From contig OX344756.2 in NCBI GenBank assembly GCA_947034885.2, positions 12,024,098 through 12,088,097 on the forward strand: a stretch of 64,000 bases of DNA, read 5' to 3'. Source of the DNA: Thuidium tamariscinum. Its lineage: Eukaryota > Streptophyta > Bryopsida > Hypnales > Thuidiaceae. Position 1 is the stretch's first letter. Each line of letters starts with the position of its first letter. Below are positions 1-11,302 of this stretch, piece after piece. The translations under genes were made by a program, and so were the position numbers. Under the pieces are notes generated by a model. That model did not search any database, was not told where the DNA came from, and worked only from the letters and a program-made list of their open reading frames with translations.

Positions 1-683
1 TCTTTAGGTTCATACAGACATGTGAAGCTTTGAATCAATCCATTCTGATCAATGAGTCAAAAGTTATGAAGATTTTGAGTTTGGGGTAGTTTGCTGCCAG
101 TTACAGAATCTCTACCGTACAAAAAAAGTTTGAAATTCTGCATTTAATTCAATTTTTCATATTTTTGGAAAAAAATAAAAACAAAAGGTGTAGATTGTTT
201 ATTACAACATTTTAACCGTTGGGATTGAAATTTTTCAATTCCATGAATAAAATGTTCACAATTTAGTATTTTGGTTCATTTTTTACTTCTTTCTACTTAC
301 TTATTTTTTCCTATATGTTGTACAATTCCAAATGGTTTGAAATTTTTTGAGAATGTAGCCAACTTGCATTGAAGTATGAATTCAAAGAGTAACCACCATT
401 TTGAATTTTTTTCACACAAATGTGACCTTGTGAAGTGCAGCTGCCCGGATTTTCGCAGGGATAAAAAAACAATTTTTGTCAATTCAAATGCTTATATCTT
501 GCAATCTACACGGTGGAAATTTCTGAAATTTTTTTCACATATTTACAAACCACCTTACTACAAGATCCTATGATTACATGACTCAAAAATGTGTTTTAAA
601 AAAAAAATTGCACTTGTATTAGAAATGGCAGTTTTGGAGCATTTTTGGTGAAAACATAGTCAAAAACCTTTCTGTCATTAGTC
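1..683 (+). mobile_element. Family B MITE copy, truncated by window start
   Basis: This AT-rich block matches the complete family B element at 22225-23165 in the same orientation. Shared landmarks, in the same order, include a 'caaaagttatga' block, 'ctttctacttact', 'atgtagccaactt', 'aagatcctatg' and the terminal 'gaaaacatagtcaaaaacctt'. The left end lies outside the window and the right terminus is degenerate. It has no coding capacity; the small ORFs in it are chance. Confidence 0.7.
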
Positions 684-760
684 AGATAGTAACTCTTTTT
701 GTCATTAGTCACATAGACAAAAACCTTTTTGTCATTAGTTAGATAGTAATTACAATAGCC
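669..760. repeat. Short tandem repeat, three units of 27-30 bp
   Basis: The core 'gtcattagt' recurs at 674, 701 and 731, each preceded by a T-rich 'ctttttt' stretch. It directly abuts the decayed right end of the family B copy. Confidence 0.6.
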
Positions 761-2199
761 AATTCAATTATATTAAGTAATAATCAATTTTTTTTTTAGT
801 TTTTGAGAAAGTGCCAAAACCGTGATTTCTTAAAATTTAGTGAAGTATTGTATTTCTACATTCATCCATCTATTAGACAAAAAAATCACTTCTCAATCAT
901 ATTCATATATTTTCATCCAAATTTAGCAATTTCATCCTTATTTATTATAGGAATGGAAAAAATACTTTTATTTGGGAAAGGTAGATATTTATTTTGAAAT
1001 GGAGCAATCTGGTCCTGTGATGCTAAGAAAAAGATTGGTACTAAGGGAAGAGGCTCGATAACCGCCAAATGACAAAGAGGACAAAAAGTGTCCCCACAGA
1101 GTTTCAAGTCCAATTCAAAGTGCCATAACTTTTGCATACAAGGTCCAAATTCAATGAAACTTCTTGGAAAAGTTGCACAATCTTTTTTAGTTTGTGTGGT
1201 AAAATTTTCAAATCAATCCAAATTATAGTGAAATTTTGGTGGCCAATCGAACTTTACAGCTCAATTTGATTTCACCAAACTGCATTTTAGGGCTGCAACT
1301 TCGGGGGCTTGTATCTACTTCATCTAATGTTTGTTTTCAGTAAAATTTGATGGGTTTTGTTCCTCTTGAAGTCTACTTATTATGATAAAACTTTCATATC
1401 AATCCAAGTTGTTTTGAATGTTTTGGAGCGATTCAAAGTTCAACATCTTGGCATTTTGAAACTATAGTGAACTTTGAGGGCTTATATCTTTTTTATAAAG
1501 AGTCAATTTTTTTTTTAAAATCCCAGGAAAGTTGCACATACTAGTCTAGTATGTGTGACTAAAATTTCATGTCAATCCAAGAAGAAATGAATGACTAAAG
1601 AGCATTTTAGTAGAAGGACGTTCAAGCTTAGATGTGTTTTTTTCCAACTTTTCTTGCTATTTTTTGACATTTTAAAACGGTTTTGTAGACACAATGAGTC
1701 AATTGAGTGAAATTTTTTTCCATAGTTTTGTTTTCATACTGTTTTGAAATCACTTCATTGTGTAAAGCTTTTTCCTTTGAGTAGGTTTAGAAACCAAATT
1801 TCACCTTCAAATGTGTTTTTTGGAAAATTTCAGCATTCATTTTCAACACTAAAACACTATATTCTTGCAATCTATACAGTCAAATGACTCCAAATTTGAT
1901 ACACATCATCTACAACATGTTTTCTAAAAGATTGTATGGTTAAGATCTCTATAACTTAGTGACATTTAGATCTACAACACTTCAAAAGGAAAGATGTTTT
2001 TGAACCCCGAAAATCAAATGTCATTTTTGGGTTAAGCTTCAAAATTGCCCACCTTCGCAAATGTATACTTTTTATCCATGTTTTTTTGTCAATTATTTAC
2101 TCAAAATAAAAATTCTACAGATGATTTCAAATTGCAACCGATTTTTTTCAAAATCCTCTTGCTAACTGTGAGCTAACCATTGGATTTTTTTTTATCATT
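761..2199. other. Intergenic AT-rich DNA, no gene
   Basis: No open frame here has coding character. The sequence is T-rich and contains phrases such as 'aaaagttgcaca' that recur within it, which suggests old decayed repeats without recognisable ends. Confidence 0.6.
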
Positions 2200-2366
2200 T
2201 GAACTAATTCTACATAGCTTCAAAAAACATGAAACAACTAGGGTTAGATGCCAATTCCCTTTATATTTCAAGGAAAATTTACTGAAAAATAATTCAAAAA
2301 GTTTTACTTCCCCCAAATTCAGTTTCAGCTCTTAAACGGTGCCTTTATGGACCTCCTCCCTTAATA
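2200..2366 (+). repeat. Family D dispersed repeat, partial copy
   Basis: It shares with 53650-53860 the ordered phrases 'aaaacatgaaacaact', 'gttagatgccaatt', 'cttaaacggt' and 'atggacctcctcc'. Other family D copies lie at 5520-5655, 32390-33665 (reverse) and 38190-38610. Confidence 0.6.
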
Positions 2367-2641
2367 ACCGTGATAAGCAAGAGAAAAAATAAAGAGTTTT
2401 TTTTAATGGCTATGATAGACAAAGTGAATTTGAGGATATTTTCAAATTTCCAGACTCTCCATCACCAACGGCACGTGGAGAAAATGTTCCCCGGACTTGG
2501 CAATTCTGAGATTTGTTTCCACCGAGAGCATGGCAACTCCGTCCACGGTGTCCATGCCGTTCCCAAGTTCCCACACGTTCCCAATCCCGCATCCTCTGTG
2601 GCGTAAACAGTGACTCACAAACTGCCCTCAGTGGCCGACTA

Positions 2642-2864
2642 GGGTGAACTGACCCCCCTCGCTCTGCCACTTGGGAAAACGCTGAAATTTTTTATTTTCC
2701 ACTCACGCATGATAAAATTTGCAAATTCTAAATTCATATTTGCAATCAGTGGCCCCAAATTTGCTAAGAGAAATTCTCTAAGTAAGTTACTTGGGCACAA
2801 AATAGGGGACTTTTATTTTTACTTGCACCTCCGGTGTGGCCAAGTGAAGGGGCCAATTCATCCC
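2642..2864. mobile_element. Family C MITE, 223 bp
   Basis: It starts with GGGTGAACTGACCCCC and ends with GGGGCCAATTCATCCC, which form an imperfect terminal inverted repeat. The interior ('ataaaatttgcaaattc', 'atatttgcaatca', 'ggcacaaaataggggac') matches the copies at 4978-5150 and 27204-27430. No target duplication is evident. Confidence 0.65.
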
Positions 2865-3227
2865 ACCCCCCTCAGTGAAATAATATTAATTCTTAGGTCA
2901 TTTGAGATTGCTAGGTTCATAGTTTTCTCTGTAACTTACCATACATGAAAGGCTAATTCATCACCCTAAGTGCTGAAATTGAGTTTCCAATTTAGATTCT
3001 CATGGGTCCACATCACATCAAATCATTCACAAGATGACATGTTTCACTTCTTCTTTCTTTCAAAATTGACTAAATTTTGGTTGAATCTAATCTTCGCATA
3101 GGGTATTTCATTTGTTGAATTTGTAAAGTAGCAACTAGGGTGAAGTGAATAGCCAACCCCTTGGCTCTTCCCTATTTGTAGCCCTAGGAAAAATATAGTC
3201 CTAACCTTTTTATTTGCCATGCATGAT

Positions 3228-3760
3228 CACTATAAGAAATAGGTGTTTTTTATAACGTTAAAAAAAACATGTCACTACATTAATCCAGACACGATTTTGA
3301 TCAAAGTTGATGTCCTCTAAAATCCGTTAGAAAAAACGTGCAAAAAACGTGCCCAAATTTCATTTGACGCATTCGATTTCTGCTTGTTTTTTTTTTGACA
3401 TCACATTCAACAAAGTCTTCCAAACGGTTTAGAAGACTCCACGTGGAGGGGTGAGGCTGTCCACATAAGCAATTTTTCTGTCGGGCACTACCACGCGGGA
3501 AATTTTTTCATCCAAGTCCAAACTGCCCTCCAAAATGACGTGGACTTGACAATGTGCTGACGTGGACCCCCCTTTGAAGCTGACGTGGACCCCTTGAATT
3601 TCTGATGTGGAAAATCTTGAAATTTATTGATGTGGACCCAAAATGTGCTGACGTGGCATGCTTTGTCAGCACACTTTTCGTGTCATTAGAAAATTTTAAT
3701 GGTGTTCTCTGAGACATCAAATTAAATGTTTTCTGTAACGTCAAATTAAACATCACTAGG
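3228..3760. mobile_element. CACTA-like non-autonomous element, degenerate
   Basis: The left end reads CACTATAAGAAAT, resembling the CACTA-type termini common in plants. The next 60 bp pair imperfectly, in inverted orientation, with the segment ending near 3760 ('aacgtca...aacatcacta'). The interior contains several copies of a 'gctgacgtggac' motif at 3555-3660. The right boundary is uncertain. Confidence 0.45.
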
Positions 3761-4063
3761 TACATACTCTACCTACAAGGCCACGTCAGAAAAAGAATAT
3801 TTAAAATTAATTGAAAATAAAATGAATAAAAAAAATTATTGAATTCAACAAAAACAAAGAATTTGGAGTGTCATTTCTTCTCCTCTACAGGTGAAGAAAT
3901 GGCACTTTTGAAAGTGCTTGGCCTAATTCGAGTAGTGGAGCTCCTACCTAGCTTTGAACAGTAAAAATTCCTCAAGAATCACTCCAAACTCTAGAAAAAG
4001 GGGCCACACCTCCTTCATGTGAAATAGCTCACAATTGGCTCTACTTTTGTCTCATTGATTTAT

Positions 4064-4796
4064 GGGTCGTTGCAAGAAACACCAACCAAAAAGTGTAGCG
4101 TTTTTGAACGTAGTCTTTTTTTTTTCGGGAGTACTTTAAAATTAGAAAAACAAGTTTTAAAAAAAGTGAAAAATATGTTTCATGTATAAACCTTTAAGAA
4201 GAAGGTACCCTAGAAAGGAAAGGCATAGGAAAAATCTCTAAGTAGGAAATCCAGAAAAGTGCAAAATCTCATGAAAATTAGTACTTCTACATTTTAATTT
4301 GTAAAAAATAGGAAAATCAATTTTTTTAAAAACTAAAAATTGGCCATTTGAGGAAAGTTGATTTTGATGAGATTTGACCAAAAGAATGATCTTAGAACCA
4401 TCATCAATGTTCAAAAATTGCATGCCACGGGAAAAAATTTGTACTCATGTGGAGGACATAAAAAAACATATTTTTAGATTTTTATTTGGAATTTATAGAT
4501 TTTACACCTATGCAAATAGACCATGAAAGTTTTGTCTTCAAATCATTAAATTTAGACACTGTGAACGTAATGATAACCATAATTGTAGTATTGTGACAGC
4601 TCAACGAAAATGTTTTTTAAATATTTAATGATTTTTTTTAATTTCTGAAAAATAAGGGATCTAATAACCTTCAAGTTAGGTATGTTCAATAAAAATTTCA
4701 TGTTCACTAGACTTATTCTCCAAAAGTTATAGTAAACAACAAAAAAATGGTTTTCATTGTGACTTGAAATAGGACCGGTGTTTCTTGCAATGACCC
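4064..4796 (+). mobile_element. Family A MITE, 733 bp, with 4-bp TTAT duplication
   Basis: The terminal inverted repeats are GGGTCGTTGCAAGAAACACC on the left and, as reverse complement, GGGTCATTGCAAGAAACACC on the right. TTAT flanks both sides (4060-4063 and 4797-4800). A second copy lies at 15941-16681, and the hairpin at 13067-14148 is built from the same family. No coding capacity. Confidence 0.85.
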
Positions 4797-4977
4797 TTAT
4801 CCAACTTCAAAAAAATTTGATTCTGATAGGAACTATGACTACCCCTAGGACATAACCTACCAACAACTAAGGCTAGAATGCCATCTTTAATTAGCACGAA
4901 CTTTCCTTTAGAGATCTTTTCAAAGACCAAACAAATTTACATATTAGGCCTACTACAAAAGAACCAATTTTGAGTCA

Positions 4978-5150
4978 GGGTGAATTGACCCCCTTGGGAA
5001 AATGCTGAATTTTTTTTTTCGCGGTTGATAAAATTTGCAAAATTTGAATTCATATTTGCAGTCGAAGGCCCTACATTAGCTAGGAAGGGGTGTATGAGGT
5101 AAAGTAGTTAAGCATAAAATAGAGGGCTTTTTCTTTACTTGCACCCTAGA
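4978..5150. mobile_element. Family C MITE copy, right end decayed
   Basis: It begins GGGTGAATTGACCCCC and carries the family C interior ('gataaaatttgcaaa', 'atatttgcagtc', 'gcataaaatagagggc', 'acttgcacc'). The expected GGGGCCAATTC right end is not found. Confidence 0.55.
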
Positions 5151-7094
5151 AGGATTTGGAAGGGCTTGTTTACCTTGACTTGATTTTGGTGCCAAAACTT
5201 GTCAAACTTGGCTGGTGAACAACTTCAGTTGGACATTGCTTAGTCAACTCATGAATCTTCTTGAAGGCAATCCAAACTTCAAATAAAAGGAAACCCAATA
5301 ACACTTAACACTAAGTGTTTCTAAGCATTAGTTGATGGACTAAAAGCGGTATATTTGCACTTGGAGGCTTAAAAATTTCTTGAAATTTGCCTAGGCTCTA
5401 AAATTGCCCACCTCTTTCAATGTAAATTGTTTATACATGCTACATTTTCATCTTCATAGGAATTTACTTGAATGCACAAATAGTGTACATTTTGAGGAGG
5501 TGGGCGATTTTAGAGCTTGAGTGGATTTGACTTCAAAAATTTATAAATAATTCCAAAAAGGTCCAAAAACACATGAAACAATTTGGATTAGATACTAATT
5601 TCATTTATCTTTCAAGTAAAATTTACAAAAAAATATTTTGAGAAGTTTCACACTTTAACTTTCACATTAGATGAAATTTTAGGCCATTGGAAGATTGTGG
5701 GTTTCTGGACTATGGGAATGCAGTTTTTGCTACGTAAATAGGAATCCTACGTAATCAAGAGAGTGCCATGTCATTAAAAAAAATTGGATTTTTTTTCATA
5801 TTTCATGACCCCAATTTTTTTTTTAGGGGGGGTAAATGCTAGCCTGACAATGGCCAGCAATTACAAGAACAATTTCGGGAACATCCTCGAAACAACCCTT
5901 TGGAGGCCTCAAATGCCATCTAATGCCTCTCAAAAATTCAATTTTAGCACTTAGATGAGCAATTTCTACCCCTCCAACCTTAAAGAGTGTTGCTAGTAAA
6001 TAAAGAATGAATTTGGATATACATTTAGATTAGATTTACATTGCAAAATCACTAACCAAGCTTTTAATTTGCAATATAACCCACACTAAAGGCCAATGAA
6101 TGAGGAATTACTTATTGACCTTAGATTTGCATGAATGCAATGAAAAAAGAAAGGAGAATTATAAAGGGGGTGATGATGTCACACCCATGCAATTAAAAAC
6201 CACCTTCATACTCCAAAATGTGAGATGAAGTTCTTTGGTTGGTGATCGTAAAATAAACTCCCTCATTATGAGCCAAATGGGGACAAGTGCATTGTAAGCA
6301 AAATTGTAATGGTTGGTGTACATTCTGGTTTTAAAATAAGCATCACCATTATAATTTTATTTGCAATGAGCTGGTTCCCATTTTGTCCGTAATGGAGTAG
6401 TTTATGTTATAATTATCACAAACTTGATCATTGGTTATTTACTTTTTCTTTCACCATGCCAATTGATTGCAAAATAAAATTGAGTTTTTACAAATAGCTC
6501 ATGTGGTGATCAAAGAGAAGAAGTTGCATAAAATTATGCTATTTTCAACTATGTTGATGACTGATCCGTTTGAATTACATAATTCGTTATGGTAATGAAA
6601 AAAAAAAAAACCCTGCAAATCCTCGACTCTGGGAGTTATTTTTCATCCTTCTCACTCAGATTGGATGGTTTGCTAAGAACATTACATTTAGTAGCAGCCT
6701 GTCACATTGCCTCCCAACAGATGAAATGGTGTGGAATATCCCACACCATTCCATCCAGCACCAATGGTATTCCACTCCAATTAGTAACTACAGTTGCAAC
6801 TCCAAGAAATGTTAGATTAAATTAGGTGATGGGGACTTCACCAAGGGGAAGGCAGTCCTTCCATGGGCTACTGAATGTTATGAACACTGGAAGATTTTTT
6901 GATTTTTTAACAAATGGAAGGAACCATTGCATTAAAAACACGCCCGAAGAACTTTCACCCACTGACGGGATGACCTACCCGGAACTTGACATCTCGAACT
7001 GCATTGATGTCACGTTACAGTCCAACGACTGCAAATTTGCCAATCCCACTAAAATCTGAGATTTCAGATTCTCATACTACTTTAGTTTATAATA
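5151..7094. other. Intergenic DNA, repeat fragments, no convincing gene
   Basis: It contains a partial family D repeat around 5520-5655. A segment at 5695-5830 ('ctatgggaa', 'gtgccatgtcatta') resembles segments near 15180-15290 and 51806-51935. An imperfect palindrome at 6727-6748 has arms ATGGTGTGG and CCACACCAT. The 60-80 codon ORFs at 6570-7059 have no recognisable similarity and mutually overlap. Confidence 0.5.
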
Positions 7095-7910
7095 GGGGTA
7101 GTCACACCTTCTTCACTCGTGACCTGAAATGTGAAAATTGGCGACGTGTCTGCTTCTGCTGGCTTGCTGAATGCCGTTTTTAGAAATCCTGTGAAGCCTT
7201 CGCGAGGTCGAATCTTCTGCTCCGGAGGTGGATTTTGGGGCGGCGAAGCCTTCGCGAGTGAAGCTCTGTAACTTCCCGGTGCTTGTTTCACCCCGTGTTG
7301 CACCCCTGTGCAACGCAGCGCGGTGGCGCAAGCTTAGGGGCTGTTCGCCTGGCCAGCCTGACCCCGACCTTGAGGGCGGGTCAGGCTGACCCGCAGGTCG
7401 GGCCCCCCAGGCAAGGGGCGTCCGCATGGCGACGGAGCCCAACCCCGGCTCGGAGCGTTGCAGTTCATCGAAACCCTCGGGGAAAAACGCTGAAATTTTT
7501 TATTTTTCGTATTTCGGGCGTCCGCACGGGAAGTGAAGACAAGTGGCAGATAAAAACGCTGAAAATAGAAGGTCGGGTTGAAGTTCGAGACATCAGGAGT
7601 GCAAACCCCTGTTTTGAGGGGATGAGAATCTCGACCTCAACCCGACCTTGAGGTCGAGATCAGGTCTGTCTCCTGGCCACGCGAACGCCCGAACCTCATG
7701 CAGAGGTCGGGGTCGGGCTGGCCAGGCGAACAGCCCCTTATTGACTCTGTCTTTCTCTACAGGTAAATCGATTAGCTAGCTTTTGAATCTCCTCCCTGGG
7801 GTCCGAAACGGGGTGTCACACCTCCTTCACCCACAGCTCCGTCGGATTGGCTCCTATTTCTTCTCACTTCACTTGCGAAATCTGCTTGCTGAAGAAGGTG
7901 TGACTACCCT
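7095..7910. mobile_element. TA-flanked MITE interrupted by a second MITE
   Basis: The ends are GGGGTAGTCACACCTTCTTC on the left and AGGGTAGTCACACCTTCTTC (reverse complement) on the right, with TA dinucleotides outside (7093-7094 and 7911-7912). Removing the nested 401-bp element and its 3-bp duplication leaves about 412 bp, close to the 383-bp relative at 49919-50301 (GGGGTAGTCACGG end, also TA-flanked). This is GC-richer than the surroundings. Confidence 0.75.
7337..7737. mobile_element. Tourist/PIF-Harbinger-like MITE, nested, TTA duplication
   Basis: It has about 35-bp nearly perfect terminal inverted repeats beginning GGGGCTGTTCGCCTGGCC, with one mismatch between ends. TTA sits on both sides (7334-7336 and 7738-7740). 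A GGG-rich terminus plus a TTA target duplication is the PIF/Harbinger pattern. No transposase is encoded. The near-identical ends imply recent insertion. Confidence 0.85.
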
Positions 7911-8330
7911 TAATCATAGTCGGGATCAGTGGTGTTTCTTTTCTTTCAGAGGAAGTTGACAACTATTTTTCCAGTAGTCATTTGATATGTGGGTGCTACT
8001 GTACTTGGTGATATCTGGCTGTTGGTTTTGAAACACAGTACAAAAATGTCTAATTTGTAATGTGAAAAAACCCTTCCAGTATACTTTACCAAAATATCCT
8101 TTGTGTTCTCGATGTAGCAACAATGTGGCTAAAATTCGCTCAATCAAAACAACAGTTGGTCAGGAGTGTTTTGTTTGTTTGTTTTTTGATCAGATGGGAG
8201 AAGATTTCCATTCAGTTTTAGTTACAACTGAATCGAAGGTGACGATGGATGAATGCTGAGAGCGAAGCTGAAGACTCCGTCGACTCACTCCAAGCGCTTC
8301 AGTTCACTCAGTTCCTGTTCCGAAGGGCAG

Positions 8331-8473
8331 GGTGAATTGATGACCCCCTCATTGCCCGGGCGGAGGGAGCAGGTCGGAGGGGGGAAGCCGGGATTATCGT
8401 GGCGGGACAGGGATGGACTCCCTATCCCCTCATCCATCCAAATAGGGGCATTGAAGGGCGTCAATTCACGGGC
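8331..8473. mobile_element. Family C-like short element
   Basis: The left end GGGTGAATTGATGACCCC pairs imperfectly with the right end CGTCAATTCACGGGCC. The interior is GC-rich and unlike the other family C copies. Confidence 0.4.
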
Positions 8474-9617
8474 CAGGTGAGCTAGCTTTCAATTCTCGAT
8501 GAAGGTAAATCTAGAGTCGCGGAGCCGCGGGCAAGCGTCTGATCGAAGTCGGCAGAGGATTCGGAGCCGCGCGGCGGGGGGCAATTCAAGTGCAGCGAAC
8601 GCCGAGTCCCCCTCCGCCGGAGCCGGCGATCGATCAGCTCCCACACATCACCACTTCCTCCGTTCCACGCCCAGTTGCCCTGGCTCACTCTCTGCAGCCA
8701 AGACGAAACAAATGCTAACACCAGTCTCAGAAAAGATAAATTGGTTGAGCCGGTAAAAAACACTAAACCCGGCTCAAGTGGTTCAAAAATCGTCCTAGTA
8801 GCTCATAGTGGCTCAATTACAACCGTCTGTCGCGAGTCCCGCGTCTGGCTTCATCTCCAGGTGACGTACCGGCGTATGTTGTATGGGTTTCTTTTTCGCG
8901 GTTGAAATAAACTTCAATGAAAACAAAACAAAACTACTAAACCAGATTCAATCAGGTCCCACACTGCAACCTCAAATCCTACAATAAGTAGTTCGAGATC
9001 AGATAAATCAGGGGGCAGATCTGAATCGGGAAAAAACACTGAACAAGTACGGTAGTGATCAGGTCCCACCTAGCTCCGATCCAGAGCTCCGGTTCCGTCG
9101 CAAGGGGCGGTTGCCACCAGCAACAATTTCCGGAGAGCCGGAACGCGAGCGGGAGCTATAAGCCACTTCAAACTCGCGACTGTTGGTAGTATGAAGTGAT
9201 CTGGTGCACAGACTGCGCATTCTGAGTTGCCTCCTGTTGCATCGATCGCTTCCTCATGAGGGTGTCGCAGGTCTAGCTCGAGTTTCAAGACATCCGACTT
9301 CCACATCCAGTCGCGCCTCTGATTTGTGTAAGTAACATGATTCGCAAATGCGTTTGAACGTCCCATGCAAGCCTCTTCTACGGTTTCTAGAGCTCGGTTT
9401 GCTTTGCGTTTGGATCTCGGAGTTTGCGCTCCTTCGAGTATTTTCCACCAGGGATATGGGTTCACGGTTTGGGGGTATTGGCGGTTTCAGTTCCAGGGGA
9501 ATGATTTCAAATAGGAATGGTGGTATTGTGCCAGACAAAACTGGAATTTACATTGCCAGTGACATTCAGTTTCTGCGTCTGGAATGGGTGAAACTACAAT
9601 GCTGATGCATTTGGCAT
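8474..9617. other. Intergenic region upstream of expansin
   Basis: Composition is more balanced than the flanking repeats. Overlapping ORFs of about 75-130 codons lie on both strands at 8482-9605, but none shows a known domain or clear splice structure. It could hold distal promoter or 5' leader of the expansin gene. Confidence 0.4.
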
Positions 9618-9740
9618 GGGGGACATTGGACGCTCCATAGTGTAGATCTCTGGGTTGGTTTTACAATGCCGAAATACTTTTCAAGGGGGACATGGGATGC
9701 TCCATAGTTTAGATTTCTGTTCTGATATCATGTTTCTGAG
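9618..9740 (+). promoter_or_regulatory. Duplicated 67-bp block in expansin upstream region
   Basis: Two copies 67 bp apart (from 9618 and from 9685) share 'gggggacat', 'gctccatagt' and 'tagat' in order. The second copy ends about 45 bp before the start codon. It may be 5' leader or proximal promoter; no TATA box was recognised between it and the ATG. Confidence 0.45.
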
Positions 9741-9782
9741 AAAAAATTTCGGTGGCGTGGCATTGACAGGGACGTTGTGAAG

Positions 9783-11088
9783 ATGGGCTCTACATCCGGC
9801 ATGAAGCTCTCGGTGTTATTGTCCGTTCTGTGCCTCGCAGCCTCGGTAGCGCACGCGCAGTGGTCCTCGGATGGCCACATAACGTTCTACGGTTCTCCGA
9901 ACGGGGGCGGGACGCAAGCCGGAGCGTGCGGGTACCAGAACACGTACGCGCTCGGCTACGGCTCCATGACGGCCGCGTTGAGCTCGCCTCTGTTCCAGGG
10001 CGGAGCCGCGTGCGGCGCGTGCTACCAGCTGAAATGCAAACCCGCCAACTTGAGTCAGAGGGGAGCCAGGAACTGGTGCTGGAGCTATGGGAGGACCATC
10101 ACTGTCACGGCTACTAATCTGTGCCCACCGGGGTCAACTGGCGGATGGTGCAACCAGCGAGCGCATTTCGATTTGCCCATGCCCGCGTTCTTAACCCTCG
10201 CGCGGAAGCAAGGAGGGGTCGCTCCTGTTTACTACCGCAGGTGGGCACTCTTATTCTTCCCTTGGAATCCCGGCATTGTACAGAAAATTGGTGTTCCTGT
10301 CACTCTGGCATAGCAAGCAGATTTTGAATCTGCATTACGCGTTTCTAGAGGTTTTAGAAGGACAGCATTTTCTCACATCATTTCTGTCCATTTATACCAC
10401 TGGCATTAAGCACTTACTCAAGTTCACTTGATAGGGTAGTGTTTGGGTATTTGGATATCAAAGTTCTCATGAGATTTTAATCGTTAAATCCATATACATG
10501 TCTAACATACTGCAATAATTTAGACTTTCGAATGATCTACGCTCCCCCAAATAACTGGGTTACAGTGTAGATTTTGAGGTTTCAGATGGCTGCGTGAAAC
10601 CGGGACAATATTACTGAACTCCGCCATGATAGCGAACGTGTAGTTTTAAGCTGTGCAATCTATTCGTTGCGTGGTTTGGGTGAGCCGTGAAATCGCTAGA
10701 ACTGCGAATTATCTCAGTATCTCTGCGTAGAGTGGCACTTGAATTTCTCAATTTACTGATGATGCCTCGTGACACTTGTTAATGCAGAGTTAACTGCGTC
10801 AAGAAGGGAGGCGTGCGTTTCACCGTGGGCGGCAACCCTTGGTTTCTGCTGGTCTTGATCCACAACGTGGGCGGGGCTGGCGCCATCCGGGCGGTGAAGA
10901 TCAAGTCGCAATACTCGGGTTGGATCCCGATGTACCGCAACTGGGGCTCTATCTGGACTTGCCGAACCAAGTTGTCAGGCTCCTTGTCTTTCATGATCAC
11001 CACCAGTGACGGCAGGACTATCGTCTCCTACGGTGCAGTCGGGAGAGGCTGGCGTTTCGGCCAAACCTGGGAGGGCAGGAACTACTAG
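9783..11088 (+). CDS. EXPA: Alpha-expansin, two exons
   Basis: Secreted cell-wall-loosening protein of 252 residues, the usual alpha-expansin length. Exons are 9783-10240 and 10788-11088, with a 547-bp phase-2 GT-AG intron splitting the Arg codon before VNCVKKGG. I chose the ATG at 9783, followed by a hydrophobic signal peptide with likely cleavage after AHA at residue 25. The N-terminal GH45-like domain shows ITFYGSPNGGGTQAGACGY, the cysteine cluster GGACGACYQLKC, the alpha-type GGWCN segment and the HFD motif in AHFDLPMPAF. Exon 2 encodes the wall-binding domain: GVRFTVGG, then YRNWGSIW, LSFMITTSDGR and WRFGQTWEG near the C-terminus. Expansins disrupt non-covalent cellulose-matrix contacts in acid growth and have no strong hydrolase activity. 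An AATAAA signal follows the stop. Nothing suggests damage. Class is certain; orthology to a particular EXPA is not resolvable here. Confidence 0.96.
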
Positions 11089-11296
11089 TTCACCCAGCAT
11101 GGCTCGCTAAACAAACTCGTGAGCAATCTGAGCACTGAAAGAAGCATCCACCCATAAAACCATGAATTTATGACTCTGATTTACTTGACTCTCTGCTTTC
11201 TCTGGAGCTCTCGCGCAAGTGGTGGTTTTTTAGAGACCAGGGATGGGTTTACAACGATTCTCTCAGTTTGGATACTAGTAGTTCGACCATTTTTCT

Positions 11297-11302
11297 AATA
11301 AA
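11297..11302 (+). terminator. Polyadenylation signal of expansin gene
   Basis: A canonical AATAAA lies 208 nt downstream of the expansin stop codon, a plausible distance for a plant 3' UTR. Confidence 0.5.

Noticed and set aside
7113-7651. Opposed ORFs of 109 and 122 codons
   Set aside because: They lie inside the GC-rich MITEs at 7095-7910; open frames follow from GC content and inverted repeats, and no domain is seen.
9070-9538. Minus-strand ORFs upstream of expansin (131 and 94 codons)
   Set aside because: No recognisable domain, no splice continuation, and an overlapping + strand ORF of similar length; probably chance.
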